Positions 48,601-58,968 of a DNA stretch of 64,000 nucleotides are shown one piece after another. Made by a program: the position numbers and the translations under genes. Location: NCBI GenBank assembly GCA_000310025.1, contig FN649751.1, forward strand, positions 3,146,077-3,210,076. The letters are read 5' to 3'. How positions within the stretch are numbered: the stretch's first letter is position 1; every line of letters begins with the position of its first letter. The notes below the pieces were generated by a model. It saw only the letters and a list, made by a program, of their open reading frames with translations. It had not been told where the DNA came from and made no database searches. This stretch comes from Ectocarpus siliculosus (Eukaryota; Sar; Phaeophyceae; Ectocarpales; Ectocarpaceae).

Positions 48601-51600
48601 TGTGATTGTGTGTGTTTTTTTCGGGGGGGATTGGCTTTTTCTCTGTCCACCCACCCGCCGCTTGCTCCACTCCTATCTCCGTCCTTTCGTGTGTCTTTTG
48701 TGTGTGTTTTCGGCGGGGGCGGGTTGTTTCTGCCGCGGCGGATCGGACTGACGGACCTCATGACCCCCCCCCCCCCCCCCCAACAGGGTCCTCGACACGT
48801 GCACCGGCCTTGGTTACACCGCCATCGCGGCGGCGCGGTGCAGGGGGGTCAGCGGCGTGGTGACGGTAGAGCTGGACGAGGTATCCCTGAGGATGTGCAG
48901 GCGCAACCCGTGGAGCCAGGAGATGTTCCGGAACGAGAAGATCACCAGCCTCCTCGGGGACTGCTGCGAGGTGTGAGGTGTGAGACGGGACCACGAAAAT
49001 ATTCTTTTTTGGTCAAAAGGAAATGGCCACAACACGCGTTGTGCAATCCCGCTCTTGGACCGACCGAAAAAAATACCTGACCGACCATCCAGAACACGAT
49101 TACTTGCCTTGGTGTTTGTTGGTGTAGGCAGAGGGGGGAGAGGTCCCTATGCAATGGCGAAAGGCCCTAGCCCCATGACCGAGTTTGTGTTTTCTTACCG
49201 TCTGGAGATGGGCATGTACGACGACTGACATAGATATATCCCCCCCCCCTATCCCGGCGCCCCCCCCGGGGTTTGCCCTCGGGGTTGGGTTTTCGTCGCT
49301 TGGCAAGGGCGTTGTAAAACAAGCCGCCCCCCCCCCCCGGTGTTTGCCATCGGGGTTTGGGTTTTCGTCGATTGGCAACGACGTTGTAAAACAAGCCCCC
49401 CACTCGGTGTTTGCCATCGGGATTGGGTTTTCGTCGATTGGCAACGACGTTATAAAACAAGCCAATTCACTTCGTGAACTTGGCAACCAGGTTACCGTCT
49501 TTTTTTTTTACCTCTGGTTTTTTTTTTTGGCGGTAACCATAATGGTGGTCGAGTAGATCATGTTGTGCGGGGTCGAGAAACCTCGCTCCGCGCAACGGGG
49601 GATGATCGCACCACGTTGTGTTAAAATGGTCAAGCTTCCTCGAGGCAGTTACACAGTGCTTACAACTGTCTCTGGAAGTGAAAGCACCAGAAAATAAATT
49701 AAGTCATACGTAGCTGTCATCCGTACGCAAGGAAGTAAGCACAAGATGCCGAACACCCTTAGCAGGATGCAGCTCACCCTTCATGCGACTCGCCAAATAC
49801 CTCACGGCGATTCGCGCTTGGTGATGTGAGAGCCTGGTCCGGTGAGAACCCGGCGTGCTCCGTCCCGGCTTTGTAGGGATGCGAGGTCAATGGTCAAACG
49901 ACTACGGCATGCACGACTATAAGTACACCCCCCTGCCGCCCCCCCCCCACCGTTTTTTTTTCCATCCATACTCAATGGAAGAAAACAAAAGAAAAATACC
50001 CGGGTGGCATACGTTAAAACTCAAGTCGGAACCTCATATGTTATATGCCATCATCGTGCTTTGCCACATGGGGAGAAGACTCCGCCGCGGTGCTCACGTC
50101 GCGAAAAGTCAGCACCGAACGTCGTATGTAGCCCCCGCTCCCCACGAGCACGGATCGGCGACAACCACTTTTTTGTTTAGGGAACGACGGCAGTCGAGGC
50201 CAAGACGTTCGTGATGAGCTAATTATCCCTCCCGCCCGCCCGCCCTTCCCCCTCTCTCCTCTACTTTCTGTGCGTCGTGCTACGCGCAGCGAGGGCGGAC
50301 GATTGTTCCGAGGGGTGATCGATCGGCTGATCGGCGCCGGCTTCCACGACTGCAAGACCGACAAGAAGGCTTTCGGGGTGGTGGCGCGTCGCTGATTCTA
50401 CGATAGGATCTACGATTGGATGGCATGACAGCCCTTTTTATGGAACGTCTGCGAGAGCCCCCCCTCCCCCCCTCGCCNNNNNNNNNNNNNNNNNNNNNNN
50501 NNNNNNNNNNNNNNNNNNNNNNNNNNNNNNNNNNNNNNNNNNNNNNNNNNNNNNNNNNNNNNNNNNNNNNNNNNNNNCCCCCCCCCCCCCCCCCCCCCCC
50601 CCTATCCCGGCGCCATTCCCTGCTGGGGGCCGTGGCACGGCTATCGACAACAACGTTTGCGCCTTTCTTGCCGGCGCGAAAAAAAAAAAAGCTCGTCAAA
50701 GATTTCGATGACGGCGAGTTCGCGGCCATCATCCACGACCCGCCGGCCCGCGCCCTCTGCAAGACCACGGACATGTATGGAGCCGCTTTCTACAAGGACC
50801 TCGCGAGGGTGCTCAAGCCGGGTGGCACCTTGTTCCACTACATCGGGAACCCGGAGAGCAAGTGAGTAGTTCTGCGGCATGGTGATGTGTTTTTGTCTCC
50901 CCCTCCCCCTGCCGTCCCCTCCCTCGGTGTTTGCCATCGGGGTTTGGGTTTTCGTCGCTTGGCAACGACGTTGTAAAACAAGCCGATTGCTTTGTAAGCT
51001 CGGCAACCAAGTTACCGCTTTTTTTTTCGCCTTTTTTTTTTTTTTTGCGGTAACCATAACGGGGGTCGAGTAGATCGTGTTGTGCGGGGTCGAGAACCCT
51101 CACTCCGCGCAAGGGGGATGGTGGCACCACGTTGTGTTAAATTGGTCAAGCACCCTCGAGGCAGCTACACGGTGCTTACAACTGTCTCTGGAAGTGAAAG
51201 CACCAGAAAATAAATTAAGTCATACGCAGCTGTCATTCGTACGCAAGGAAGTAAGCACAAGATTCCGAGCACCCTTAGCAGGATGCAGCGCACCCTTCAT
51301 GCGACTCGCCGAATACCTCACGGTGCTTCGCGCTTGGCGATGCGAGCGCCTGGTCCGGTGAAAACCCGGCGTGCTCCGTCACGGCTTTGTAGGGATGCGA
51401 GGTCAATGGTCTTACGACTATGGCATGCGCAACAATGAGTACACCCCCCTGCCGCTGGCTAGACCGTTTTTTTTTCCATCCATACTCAATGGAAGAAAAC
51501 AAAAGAAAAATACCCGGGTGGCATACGTTAAAACTCAAGTCGGAACCTCATATGTTATATGCCATCATCGTGCTTTGCCACATGGGGAGAAGACTCCGCC

Positions 51601-51908
51601 GCGGTGCTCCCGCGCGAAAAGTCAGCACCGAACGTCGTATGTAGCCCCCGCTCCCCACGAGCACGGATCGGCGACAACCACTTTTTTGTTTAGGGAACGA
51701 CGGCAGTCGAGGCCAAGACGTTCGTGATGAGCTAATTATCCCTCCCGCCCGCCCGCCCTTCCCCCTCTCTCCTCTACTTTCTGTGCGTCGTGCTACGCGC
51801 AGCGAGGGCGGACGATTGTTCCGAGGGGTGATCGATCGGCTGATCGGCGCCGGCTTCCACGACTGCAAGACCGACAAGAAGGCTTTCGGGGTGGTGGCGC
51901 GTCGCTGA
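45662..51908 (+). CDS. COG2521-type SAM-dependent methyltransferase with organelle-like presequence
   Basis: Exons found: 45662-46049, 46685-46839, 47559-47687, 48787-48970, 50692-50861 and 51803-51908. A small exon between 47688 and 48786 is missing, because phases require about 50 nt. The product starts MRARVTPLLTRKPAAGGRRC, basic and free of acids, like a mitochondrial targeting peptide, followed by a poly-Glu run. It then matches the archaeal COG2521 pattern: KEGTFVGSLDMSMTEREL, GCWELYADG, VSDISESTSRPAMLC, APTMVLGGFAMHRISGG, VLDTCTGLGYTAIAAA (motif I), VVTVELDEVSLRMCRRNPWS, FAAIIHDPPARAL (DPP active-site motif), LARVLKPGGTLFHYIGNP, VIDRLIGAGFHDC. Substrate unknown. The exon 2 donor appears to be GC (AAG|GCAAGA). 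The last exon has a duplicate at 50290. Family assignment is firm; exon 2-4 boundaries are less so. Confidence 0.75.
49268..49464 (+). repeat. Tandem array of a unit of about 57 bp, three copies
   Basis: Units at about 49270-49326, 49340-49397 and 49407-49463 share TTTGCC, CGGG, TTGGGTTTTCGTCG, TTGGCAA and GTAAAACAAGCC, separated by C-runs. A single further unit at 50926-50984 precedes the second copy of the 470-bp repeat, so unit and repeat form one larger block. Confidence 0.8.
49460..49930 (+). repeat. 470-bp dispersed repeat, copy B
   Basis: Near-identical to 50981-51440 and clearly related to 30461-30935. It is the first part of a directly duplicated block that continues to 50477. Confidence 0.85.
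50290..50395 (+). pseudogene. Displaced duplicate of the methyltransferase last exon
   Basis: The same 106-bp exon as 51803-51908, with intact acceptor (CGCAG), frame and TGA, but placed before exon 50692-50861 that should precede it. If spliced directly to 48970 the phase would be wrong (needs 2 leftover bases, has 0). It is therefore unused or an assembly artefact. Confidence 0.7.
50478..50577. other. Assembly gap of 100 N
   Basis: Bordered by C-runs. The sequence right of it (C-run, then TATCCCGGCGCC) also occurs at about 49241-49261, left of copy B. That places the whole block B between two copies of the same tag. Confidence 0.9.
50981..51440 (+). repeat. 470-bp dispersed repeat, copy C
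   Basis: Lies in the final intron of the methyltransferase gene. It differs from copy B by scattered substitutions (for example CATACGCAGCTGTCATTCGT against CATACGTAGCTGTCATCCGT). Confidence 0.85.
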
Positions 51909-54587
51909 TTCTACGATAGGATCTACGATTGGATGGCATGACAGCCCTTTTTATGGAACGTCTGCGAGAGCCCCCCCTCCCCCCCTCGCCCACCCCCCCC
52001 CTCTGTCTCTCTCCCCGCGCCTGCCAGCAATCGTCCTTAGACAGATTCGTGTTGCTGGTGTAGCCATGAACAGAGAAACAGTGTGTTTAAAAAAGGGGTG
52101 CTGTTGTGTAGGCGTCCTTGGCTAGCCTACCAGCGTCATGAGTCTCCATCGCAAGCGTCTGACTTCCGTCTCGCCCGGCGCAGTTCTCTCTGTGGCGCAT
52201 TTTCTATCTCGGAAGAAGTGGAAGGAGTTCGCCAGCATCGTATGTCTTGTGGGCGTGGGCTTCGCACCTGGTGTCATACCGACATGGTATCATGAGGTCG
52301 ACTTGGACGTTGCCACCACGAACGAAAGCGCCAGTTTAGTTTGCCCCTCTCGAAAGGAAGGGGACGTACGTCGTTTTTGTATGCGTGCTCGCCGGAAAAC
52401 ACGAGCCAAATACACACCGAATGCCCGGTCCTCGTTGCGGTTTGTACTTCCATCGCAAGGGAAGAATTGGTCAGGTTGTCCAAGGTCGTTTGATGCCGGT
52501 ACAGAGTCGACACGAGACCAAACGTTAACGTTGCGACAAAAACACGTCGTCTTCCTCACGCTCACTCACACATGTAGGAGGGGGTTCGTCTCTCATGGTG
52601 ATGGCCTTGATCACCTATGACTGAGTAGATACTTCCCTTTAGCTTTTTCGTTCAAATCTTGACACATGCTTCAAAACTCGTCGTGCCAACTCACGGTGCG
52701 AGTCTATAGCCCTCGCCATGATCGATCCAAACGATAACGTTTCGCATGCTCCCTCGTGGGTTGCAACTCAGTCCGTTTCCCATTCCTTTCGGATTTTTCT
52801 GACGGGCGGGGTATGCTGTGCCTATTTCGTTTTTCTCGTTCCATCTGTTCTGAGCGCCAAGTTTATGCCTTGCAGTACGCTTGATACCATGGCCGGCTTG
52901 GTCGTGATTTTACAGCTTTATCTGGTGTTCTCCGGCACAGCCCCGGTGGTTGTTACTTCATTATGGTGCCGGTCGCCAAATACATTCATGGACGATTTGG
53001 TGGGCACGCAAAAAAAAAGGCCAAAACACACAACATGCAATTCCAACTCGCTGGCATCTGCTGCAGCACACACAGCAGCGTGCAAACCACACAATCTTTG
53101 CTCTCACGCCGAAACCTCAAGGCACGATTCTGGAAGTTGTCCCAAGCCCTTTGGGCCATGCCCACATCGGAAGACCTTTCTTGCCTCTACTGAATTCCCC
53201 CTCTATCAAGAGACGAGCGAATCCGGTTGTCACAACCTAACCCCAAAAAGTGCCATTACTTTGATGTGCTTAGTAAGAGAAATATGTGGAGGACACCTGT
53301 CACGAGTATAACCAACCATGTGTGCACATACAAAGTGTAGGAAGATATGGCTCCCTCGGGGTATCTTGTCACAAGGAGAGTGACAGGAAATGCACCGTCG
53401 GAGATGGATATCTTCCGAAGTCCCTGGCCACTTGCCGAAAGTGGAAGCGGAGAGTCTTCGACTCTCCTCTCCCTCTGCCGCTATGGCCACTCTCTCTTTC
53501 TACCCTCTTCTCCTCGTTTACACATCACGAGAGGAAATAGCCTTCCCCTGGCAGTGGGATAATACTGCCACGGCACCGGCATCTGTCTCCGACAATAGCC
53601 AGTGTCCTCAAATATGGTACATTCGTATACAAGAGAGCGAATCCAACCACTCTTGAAGCAGCAAAACTTCTTCCTAGAAAAGACAAACGATACAAAAACA
53701 AAAAACAACAGGGTGGAGGGCAGACGAAAGCCCGCAAGAAGAAAACAATACACAAGACAGAGGAGCCAAACGACGGGAAACACTCAGCACGGAACAAAAC
53801 GTATAGTCACAAGCACAACAAGCAACTCGCACCACGCCTTAAACCAGCAGCCGCGAACCGCAAACCGCGCTGCTGCAAACATAAGCCGACCTTCATCTCA
53901 GCTGTCGGTTCTGACTTCGAACACTGCCCCTTTGAGTCGAGCCACATCTCTGGCCTTCGTGTGTCGAACGTGAAAAACGAAAAAAGGTTCGCCGCCACTT
54001 CACATGGCGCCAACACGTGCGATTCACTCGAACTTTGCTCAACAAGGCTTGTTCTTGCTTTCTCTGCGGGGTTGATGCGGAAGCGACTGCGCAGCTCTTG
54101 ATGTGGGGCGGTGGTGGGGTTCGAGTAACTTTCGTCTTGTTAAGCCCGGAGACCTTTTGGTACTTCCAGGTTCTCTCACGTAGCGGCGCTTTCCGTTGTT
54201 TGCTTCGAACTCGAATCCCGGCCGCTGATCCTCCTCCTCTTAGAGGCGGACGTGTGGCGGCGGCGGCGGCGGCGGCCAGACAAACAAATTTCCTTCGCGA
54301 ATGAAAACCAAGGGTTCACTCTCCTCGCGGTCCTTGTGCTGCGGAGCTCAACAAGCGCGCGCCGCCCTGAGCGGTGAATTCCCTCCTGCTCCCCCGGTGT
54401 TGTCATGCGATATCGCTGCCACAAACGTCCGGGACAGCAGGGAGTACTTGTACTTCGGTCGTCTCATGACGGTCTCCTTTCGCGAATAATCCTCCTCTGC
54501 GGTACGGCATTCCTGGCTGATGGAGGTACTGCCCGATTGTTGCGTTGCTATACTTCCGGTGGACGTATATAGGTCATCGCGAGAAGG
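51909..54587. other. Convergent intergenic region, methyltransferase to plastid membrane protein
   Basis: 2.7 kb with two open frames (52138-52620 and 52718-53311, plus) that show no family signature and no splice or codon support. Treated as non-coding. Confidence 0.45.
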
Positions 54588-56700
54588 TCATTGATAGTGC
54601 CTCGGCCTAGGGCTCCTGGCCACCATCCTGCCCCCGTCGTCGCGACCGTTGCTGCTGCTGCTGCTGCTGCCGCTGTTTGACGTCACGTCTCGCGTTGGGT
54701 GCCGCTGTTGCTGCTGCTGCCCGGTGCGGTAGCTGCTGTTTTCGATATCGCTTGCATAGCCGCCGTCGCCGCCGCTTCTTCTGCTACCCAAGCTCCGTCC
54801 CCCGCTGCTGCTGCTGCTGCTGCTGCTCAACCTGTTCTGCTTTCGGCTAGCAGTCACCGTACCCCCGCCCCCCCGCCTTTTTCGGGCGTTCTTCTCGTGC
54901 AGCAAATCCCAGAAGACGCTACGGTTGGCGTCGTGAGAAGTGGTTCAGCAGCGAACGCATGCATTGCGGGAGGCAAATGGATGAGGGGGTGGGGGGAGGA
55001 AGGATAAGGGTGTGTTGCGTACATACCGCGGGGGCGCAATTTGGCACAAAAGCGTCCCGTACTCGCACACATTCTTGACGCAATTTGAAAATCGTAAAAA
55101 AAAAATCGACGGTGACATCACCCATCGAAAGAGGCGAAGATAAGGTACAGCTGTTGAGAAGAAGAGCCGAGCGATGCGCAACACGCGCGACAAACATTGG
55201 GTTGAGACGAGGGAAAGTCTAAGTCTCACCGCTTGTCGAGGAGCGGGAACCGTCCGACGAACAGATCCAGCTCTGGAAGGTAGGCTTCCGTCACACCCGT
55301 GAGCTCGTAGAAGCCGGACGACCGGCTTAGGACCACCACCGCGCAGTGCATGCCCTTTCGGATTCGGCGGTACTCCGGAACCTGTTAATCGCACACGAAC
55401 GCGTGCATACGTGAGCACAACGACGCTGACGATGAGGTGCCTGCTGTTGGTTATGGAACGTGCACGCGGATACCGGTAGCATGCGGGTGTTTTTGCTTCG
55501 GTACATAGCGCAGCGTCGATGACGACCCATCGGCGGAGACGCTCAGCCTCCGCTCCCCACCACCAAAAAAATGTTTCTTGTCTTACATCACACCGTTCAT
55601 GTAACTCCATTGCAGGGTTGGCCTCCGCTCCCCCACCACCAAAAAAGATTTCGTCCGTACATCCCAGACCGTTTACGAAACGCTATCACGGGGTCATGAT
55701 TTTACCACCTACTTCCTTACCTGCGGGACGTCGAACAAAAGCTCTCTCCCGCTCTCGTCCTCCACCAGCATTTGGAAGTGGGCCCTGTGGTTCGACGCCT
55801 GGGACGACAGCGCAAACCCCGTCTTGGTCACCCTGTGCGGGGCGGGTTTCGTTCCACGGAAGGCGGTTGTGTTGTTTCGTTTTCACAAAAGGGCTCTTTC
55901 CAACGAAACGATAGGAAGAAACGGGTAGCAAACACGGTGCCACATACAGCGTCAGGCGAGGTAGGGGCGCTCGGCAGCGGCGGCGGCGGCGGTGGCGGTG
56001 GTGATGGTGATGATGACTGTGAGGTGGGTAGGTGGTGAAACGAAGACCAGGATATCCAAGGACCCAGCAAAACCGTTATATTGCCTGTGCCACCGCTGGG
56101 CTATGTCGACGAACACTCCCTGGAATCTGAATATCAGCAGGGGAAATACACGATACATGATTTTATGCCAGTCGTGGAAAAACATGCGCTGAGAGTCTGT
56201 CATCAGCCACCAGCAACGGCACCATTCCGACATAATTCTTGGAATAAACGGTAGACAAGCCAAGATAGACACGCCCGATGTATTTTCTCAGCTCATGGGG
56301 AGACCAATTGTCTGTCCATAACGAAGCGAAACAAGGCTGTACTAAAAAGCTTCAACTTCTGGCGGTCTGTCTCCACGGCTTGTTGTTGAAACCGTAGCCA
56401 GCTGTGCACCTACCCCTCCGTTCATCCGGGGGATCAGCTGTACTCCATGGCTCTACATTGTAGCGTTGGGGACACACAGGGTCATGGTCGTGAATTGTAC
56501 CCATCCGCCGTAGTAGATACTGATACTTGATACTGCTGTACCTTCCAAGACCAAGACGCACCTTCCGGTGAACAGGGCTCCCTTCGTCTTTCTCCTCGCT
56601 TCCCTGCTCCCGGCTCCCCACAGCTCAAGGGCGCGGTTGTAGGACCCCACCACAGGTCTCAAGAAGGTCTGCAGGAACACCGCGAGGCAGGAACCTGTTG

Positions 56701-56737
<37 letters not shown>

Positions 56738-58477
56738 GATGGCTACTTGGGTGAACCCTCTGTCGGCTGAAGGAAGCACCATTGCGGGACGCCGGCAAAC
56801 GCTGTGAACCTCCCAACATGGCGTCCACGCAACGTTGCACTTTACGCCTCGACCAGATTCAGTGAGGCGGCATAAAAACGGCCTCACGACCTCATGAGAG
56901 AACGAACTGCGCATCAAGCGCCGCAAGTGGCGGCGGCTGCTGCTGCCGACACACGCGCGAGCCTTGTGTATGGGGAGAGAAGAGACCCGTACAAAGCTCG
57001 TGATAAATCACAGAAATGCCTGCTTCCCGAGAGCCCCACGATGGACATCAACTAATACGCGTATGGAGAGACAAAGAGACCCGTACTCGTGAGAAATCAC
57101 AGAAATGCTTTCTTCCCGAGAGTCCCACGCGATGGGCACCAACTACGTGCGCGCAAGGTGCCCACGAGGTATGAAGCCGGCCCGTCTCACACACCTCGCC
57201 AGGCGATAGCGTTGATGCCGCCCGGGCCGAGAACGTAGACGTTTCGAGTCGCGAAGAACGCCGCCCAGTAGAAGGCGAACAGGCCGCCGAGGACGTTGAC
57301 CATCTTGCGCCTCCGGTCGAGCGGCGTCTGCCCGAAGTGCGCGAGGTACTTCTCCGGCGTCGGCCGCAACGGCACGACGCGCTTGAGGGTTCGCACCGGC
57401 AGCCGGTCCAGCTTGCAGGTGGGGACTTGGCGCCTCCTGTCTCTCCAGTCGTGGCTACTCCTGGTGGTTGTTGCTGTTACAGACGGAGTCACCGGCGTTG
57501 CAACCTGACAAAAAAAAAATACATATATATATATATAAATATATATGGCCCCCGAAAACGCGCGGTTGAAACATGTTTGTGTGTATGCGTGTTTATATTC
57601 TGGCACCCCGTCTACACCACACGACGAGGGCAACAGAGCCGAGAACCATTGATGGTCAGTACCGAAGTGCGAGACGACGGTACGGTAGGCCTGACAATGT
57701 TTTGGTGCGCACGACACCAACTGATGAATCAGAAACCCAACCGTGAATGTTTTCCAACGCACGAATTATAGGACAATGATGCTATGTCGGTAGCAGCTTG
57801 CGCGCGCGAATCCACAAACTGCCGTCGGAGGTTTCTTTGTGCGAGCGAGTGACAGTGAGAGAGGGGCCGGGAAGGACGTAACACTATTAACTCTGTATGT
57901 ACCCCCCGAGCGTACCTATTTGCAACACCGCATTTATTTTCCGTTGCTCTTATGTATATGCATCCATCCGTTGGTCAAAATTATGCGTATCCGCAACAGC
58001 AGTCAGTGTCCGCCGACAAAAACCGGCACACCCGCTTACCAGAATCCTCAGCAGACACAGCTATCGACTGCATGCGGCGGAGGACAGCTGTCGTGGCAAT
58101 GATAGGTGGGCGGATGAGGAGGGTACCGGTTGGTGCATGTTGCATGTGTGCCGGGCGGCTCTATCAATGGTGGTTGTACAAGTGCAACCGCAACCGACAC
58201 CTCCCTCACCCCCGCCTAAGGCCGAAAACGAAAACAACCCCGTTGGCGAGATTCCCGCAAGCCTCACACAACACTATCAGCCATAACCCAGCTACCAGCC
58301 GCAGCAGCGCCCACAGCCTGTAAAGTTGGAGCTACAAGGAAGGAAGTGACTCACGAAGCTCTGCTGACCCGGGGCGATGAGTCCGCCAGAGAGCGGCAGC
58401 GGTGCCGTCCATGCACGTGTATGCTGAAAGAAAGAAAGCAGCAGAGCCAGGAGCGCCGAGACATGGGATGCTCTCAT
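54588..58477 (-). CDS. Plastid-targeted membrane protein of cyanobacterial type
   Basis: Seven exons in phase: 58477-58355, 57504-57195, 56694-56562, 56126-56085, 55832-55721, 55381-55230 and 54918-54588, 400 residues. The start MRASHVSALLALLLSFFQHT then RAWTAPLPL is a signal peptide plus transit region. Next come KMVNVLGGLFAFYWAAFFAT and VFLQTFLRPVVGSYNRALEL, probable membrane helices, then a soluble part (FQMLVEDESGRELLFDVPQ, EYRRIRKGMHCAVVVLSRSS, VTEAYLPELDLFVGRFPLL, DKRVFWDLLHEKNARKRR). This order resembles a conserved cyanobacterial/plastid protein often labelled phosphate ABC transporter permease; I recall it without a search, and its function is not established. A Ser/Gln-rich tail of about 85 residues is extra. 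Exon 4 uses a probable GC donor (CAG|GCAATA); a GT choice nearby breaks the frame. Confidence 0.72.
56968..57150. repeat. Tandem duplication of about 92 bp in intron 2
   Basis: Two units share GAGACCCGTAC, CGTGA, AAATCACAGAAATGC, TTCCCGAGAG and CCCACG in the same order, with small indels. Confidence 0.75.
57515..57546. repeat. A9 and (AT)n tract
   Basis: Low-complexity tract in intron 1 of the plastid membrane protein gene, just upstream of the exon 2 acceptor on the minus strand, where it supplies the T-rich tract. Confidence 0.7.
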
Positions 58478-58968
58478 TGTCGGCCTGCTGGCTGCTCCTG
58501 CTGGCTGGACGGCAGAACGCACCAAACCTCAACGTTGAGTTGCTGCTCTGGTGCTCTGGTTCTGGTCGGCGAGCCAAGCAGTAGATTCATCCACGGGCTG
58601 GGGGGACGCAGATGATGCAAAAAGGTATATTCCCTTGTAGTAAATATCTTCCGTGTGCGCCCCAAGTAAGGTGAAGCAAGACGAAAGCACGTGCTGCACG
58701 AGCACACGCCGAGAGCGAGGGAGAGATAGAGTGTTGCACTCTCCTAAGAAAACGCATACACGGGGGGGGGGGGGGTTACAACGTACATTAGCGGGCAAGG
58801 TCGCATTCTACTTGAGACTGTTTTCCTCTGCCGCTTGGGACGAGCGGCAGCGCAGCAGCCAGGCGCGGCGGCATCGAAAACATGAGTACAACAAATTTCG
58901 AGCGGGCCCCAAGTCGCGACGAGCTGCTTGCACGGCGGCGACGCAGCCGCCCCGCCCCAGGCCTTGCC
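58478..58968. promoter_or_regulatory. Short bidirectional promoter between two plastid-protein genes
   Basis: Only 491 bp separate the ATG of the minus-strand membrane protein (58477) from the plus-strand KEA ATG (58969); an alternative KEA ATG at 58882 shortens this to 404 bp. A G14 run lies at about 58761-58774. No TATA element could be assigned. Confidence 0.55.

Larger units (their letters stand above)
49403..50477 (+). repeat. Left copy of a 1.06-kb direct duplication
   Basis: Matches 50921-51985 at an offset of 1513-1520 bp, with scattered single-base differences and small indels. It includes the dispersed repeat, TACCCGGGTGGCATACG, and a full copy of the methyltransferase last exon. 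The right border is a 100-N gap. Confidence 0.85.

Noticed and set aside
52718-53311. 197-codon plus-strand open frame with a hydrophobic start
   Set aside because: No recognisable domain, no conserved blocks and no splice partners; similar length frames occur by chance in this GC-rich DNA.
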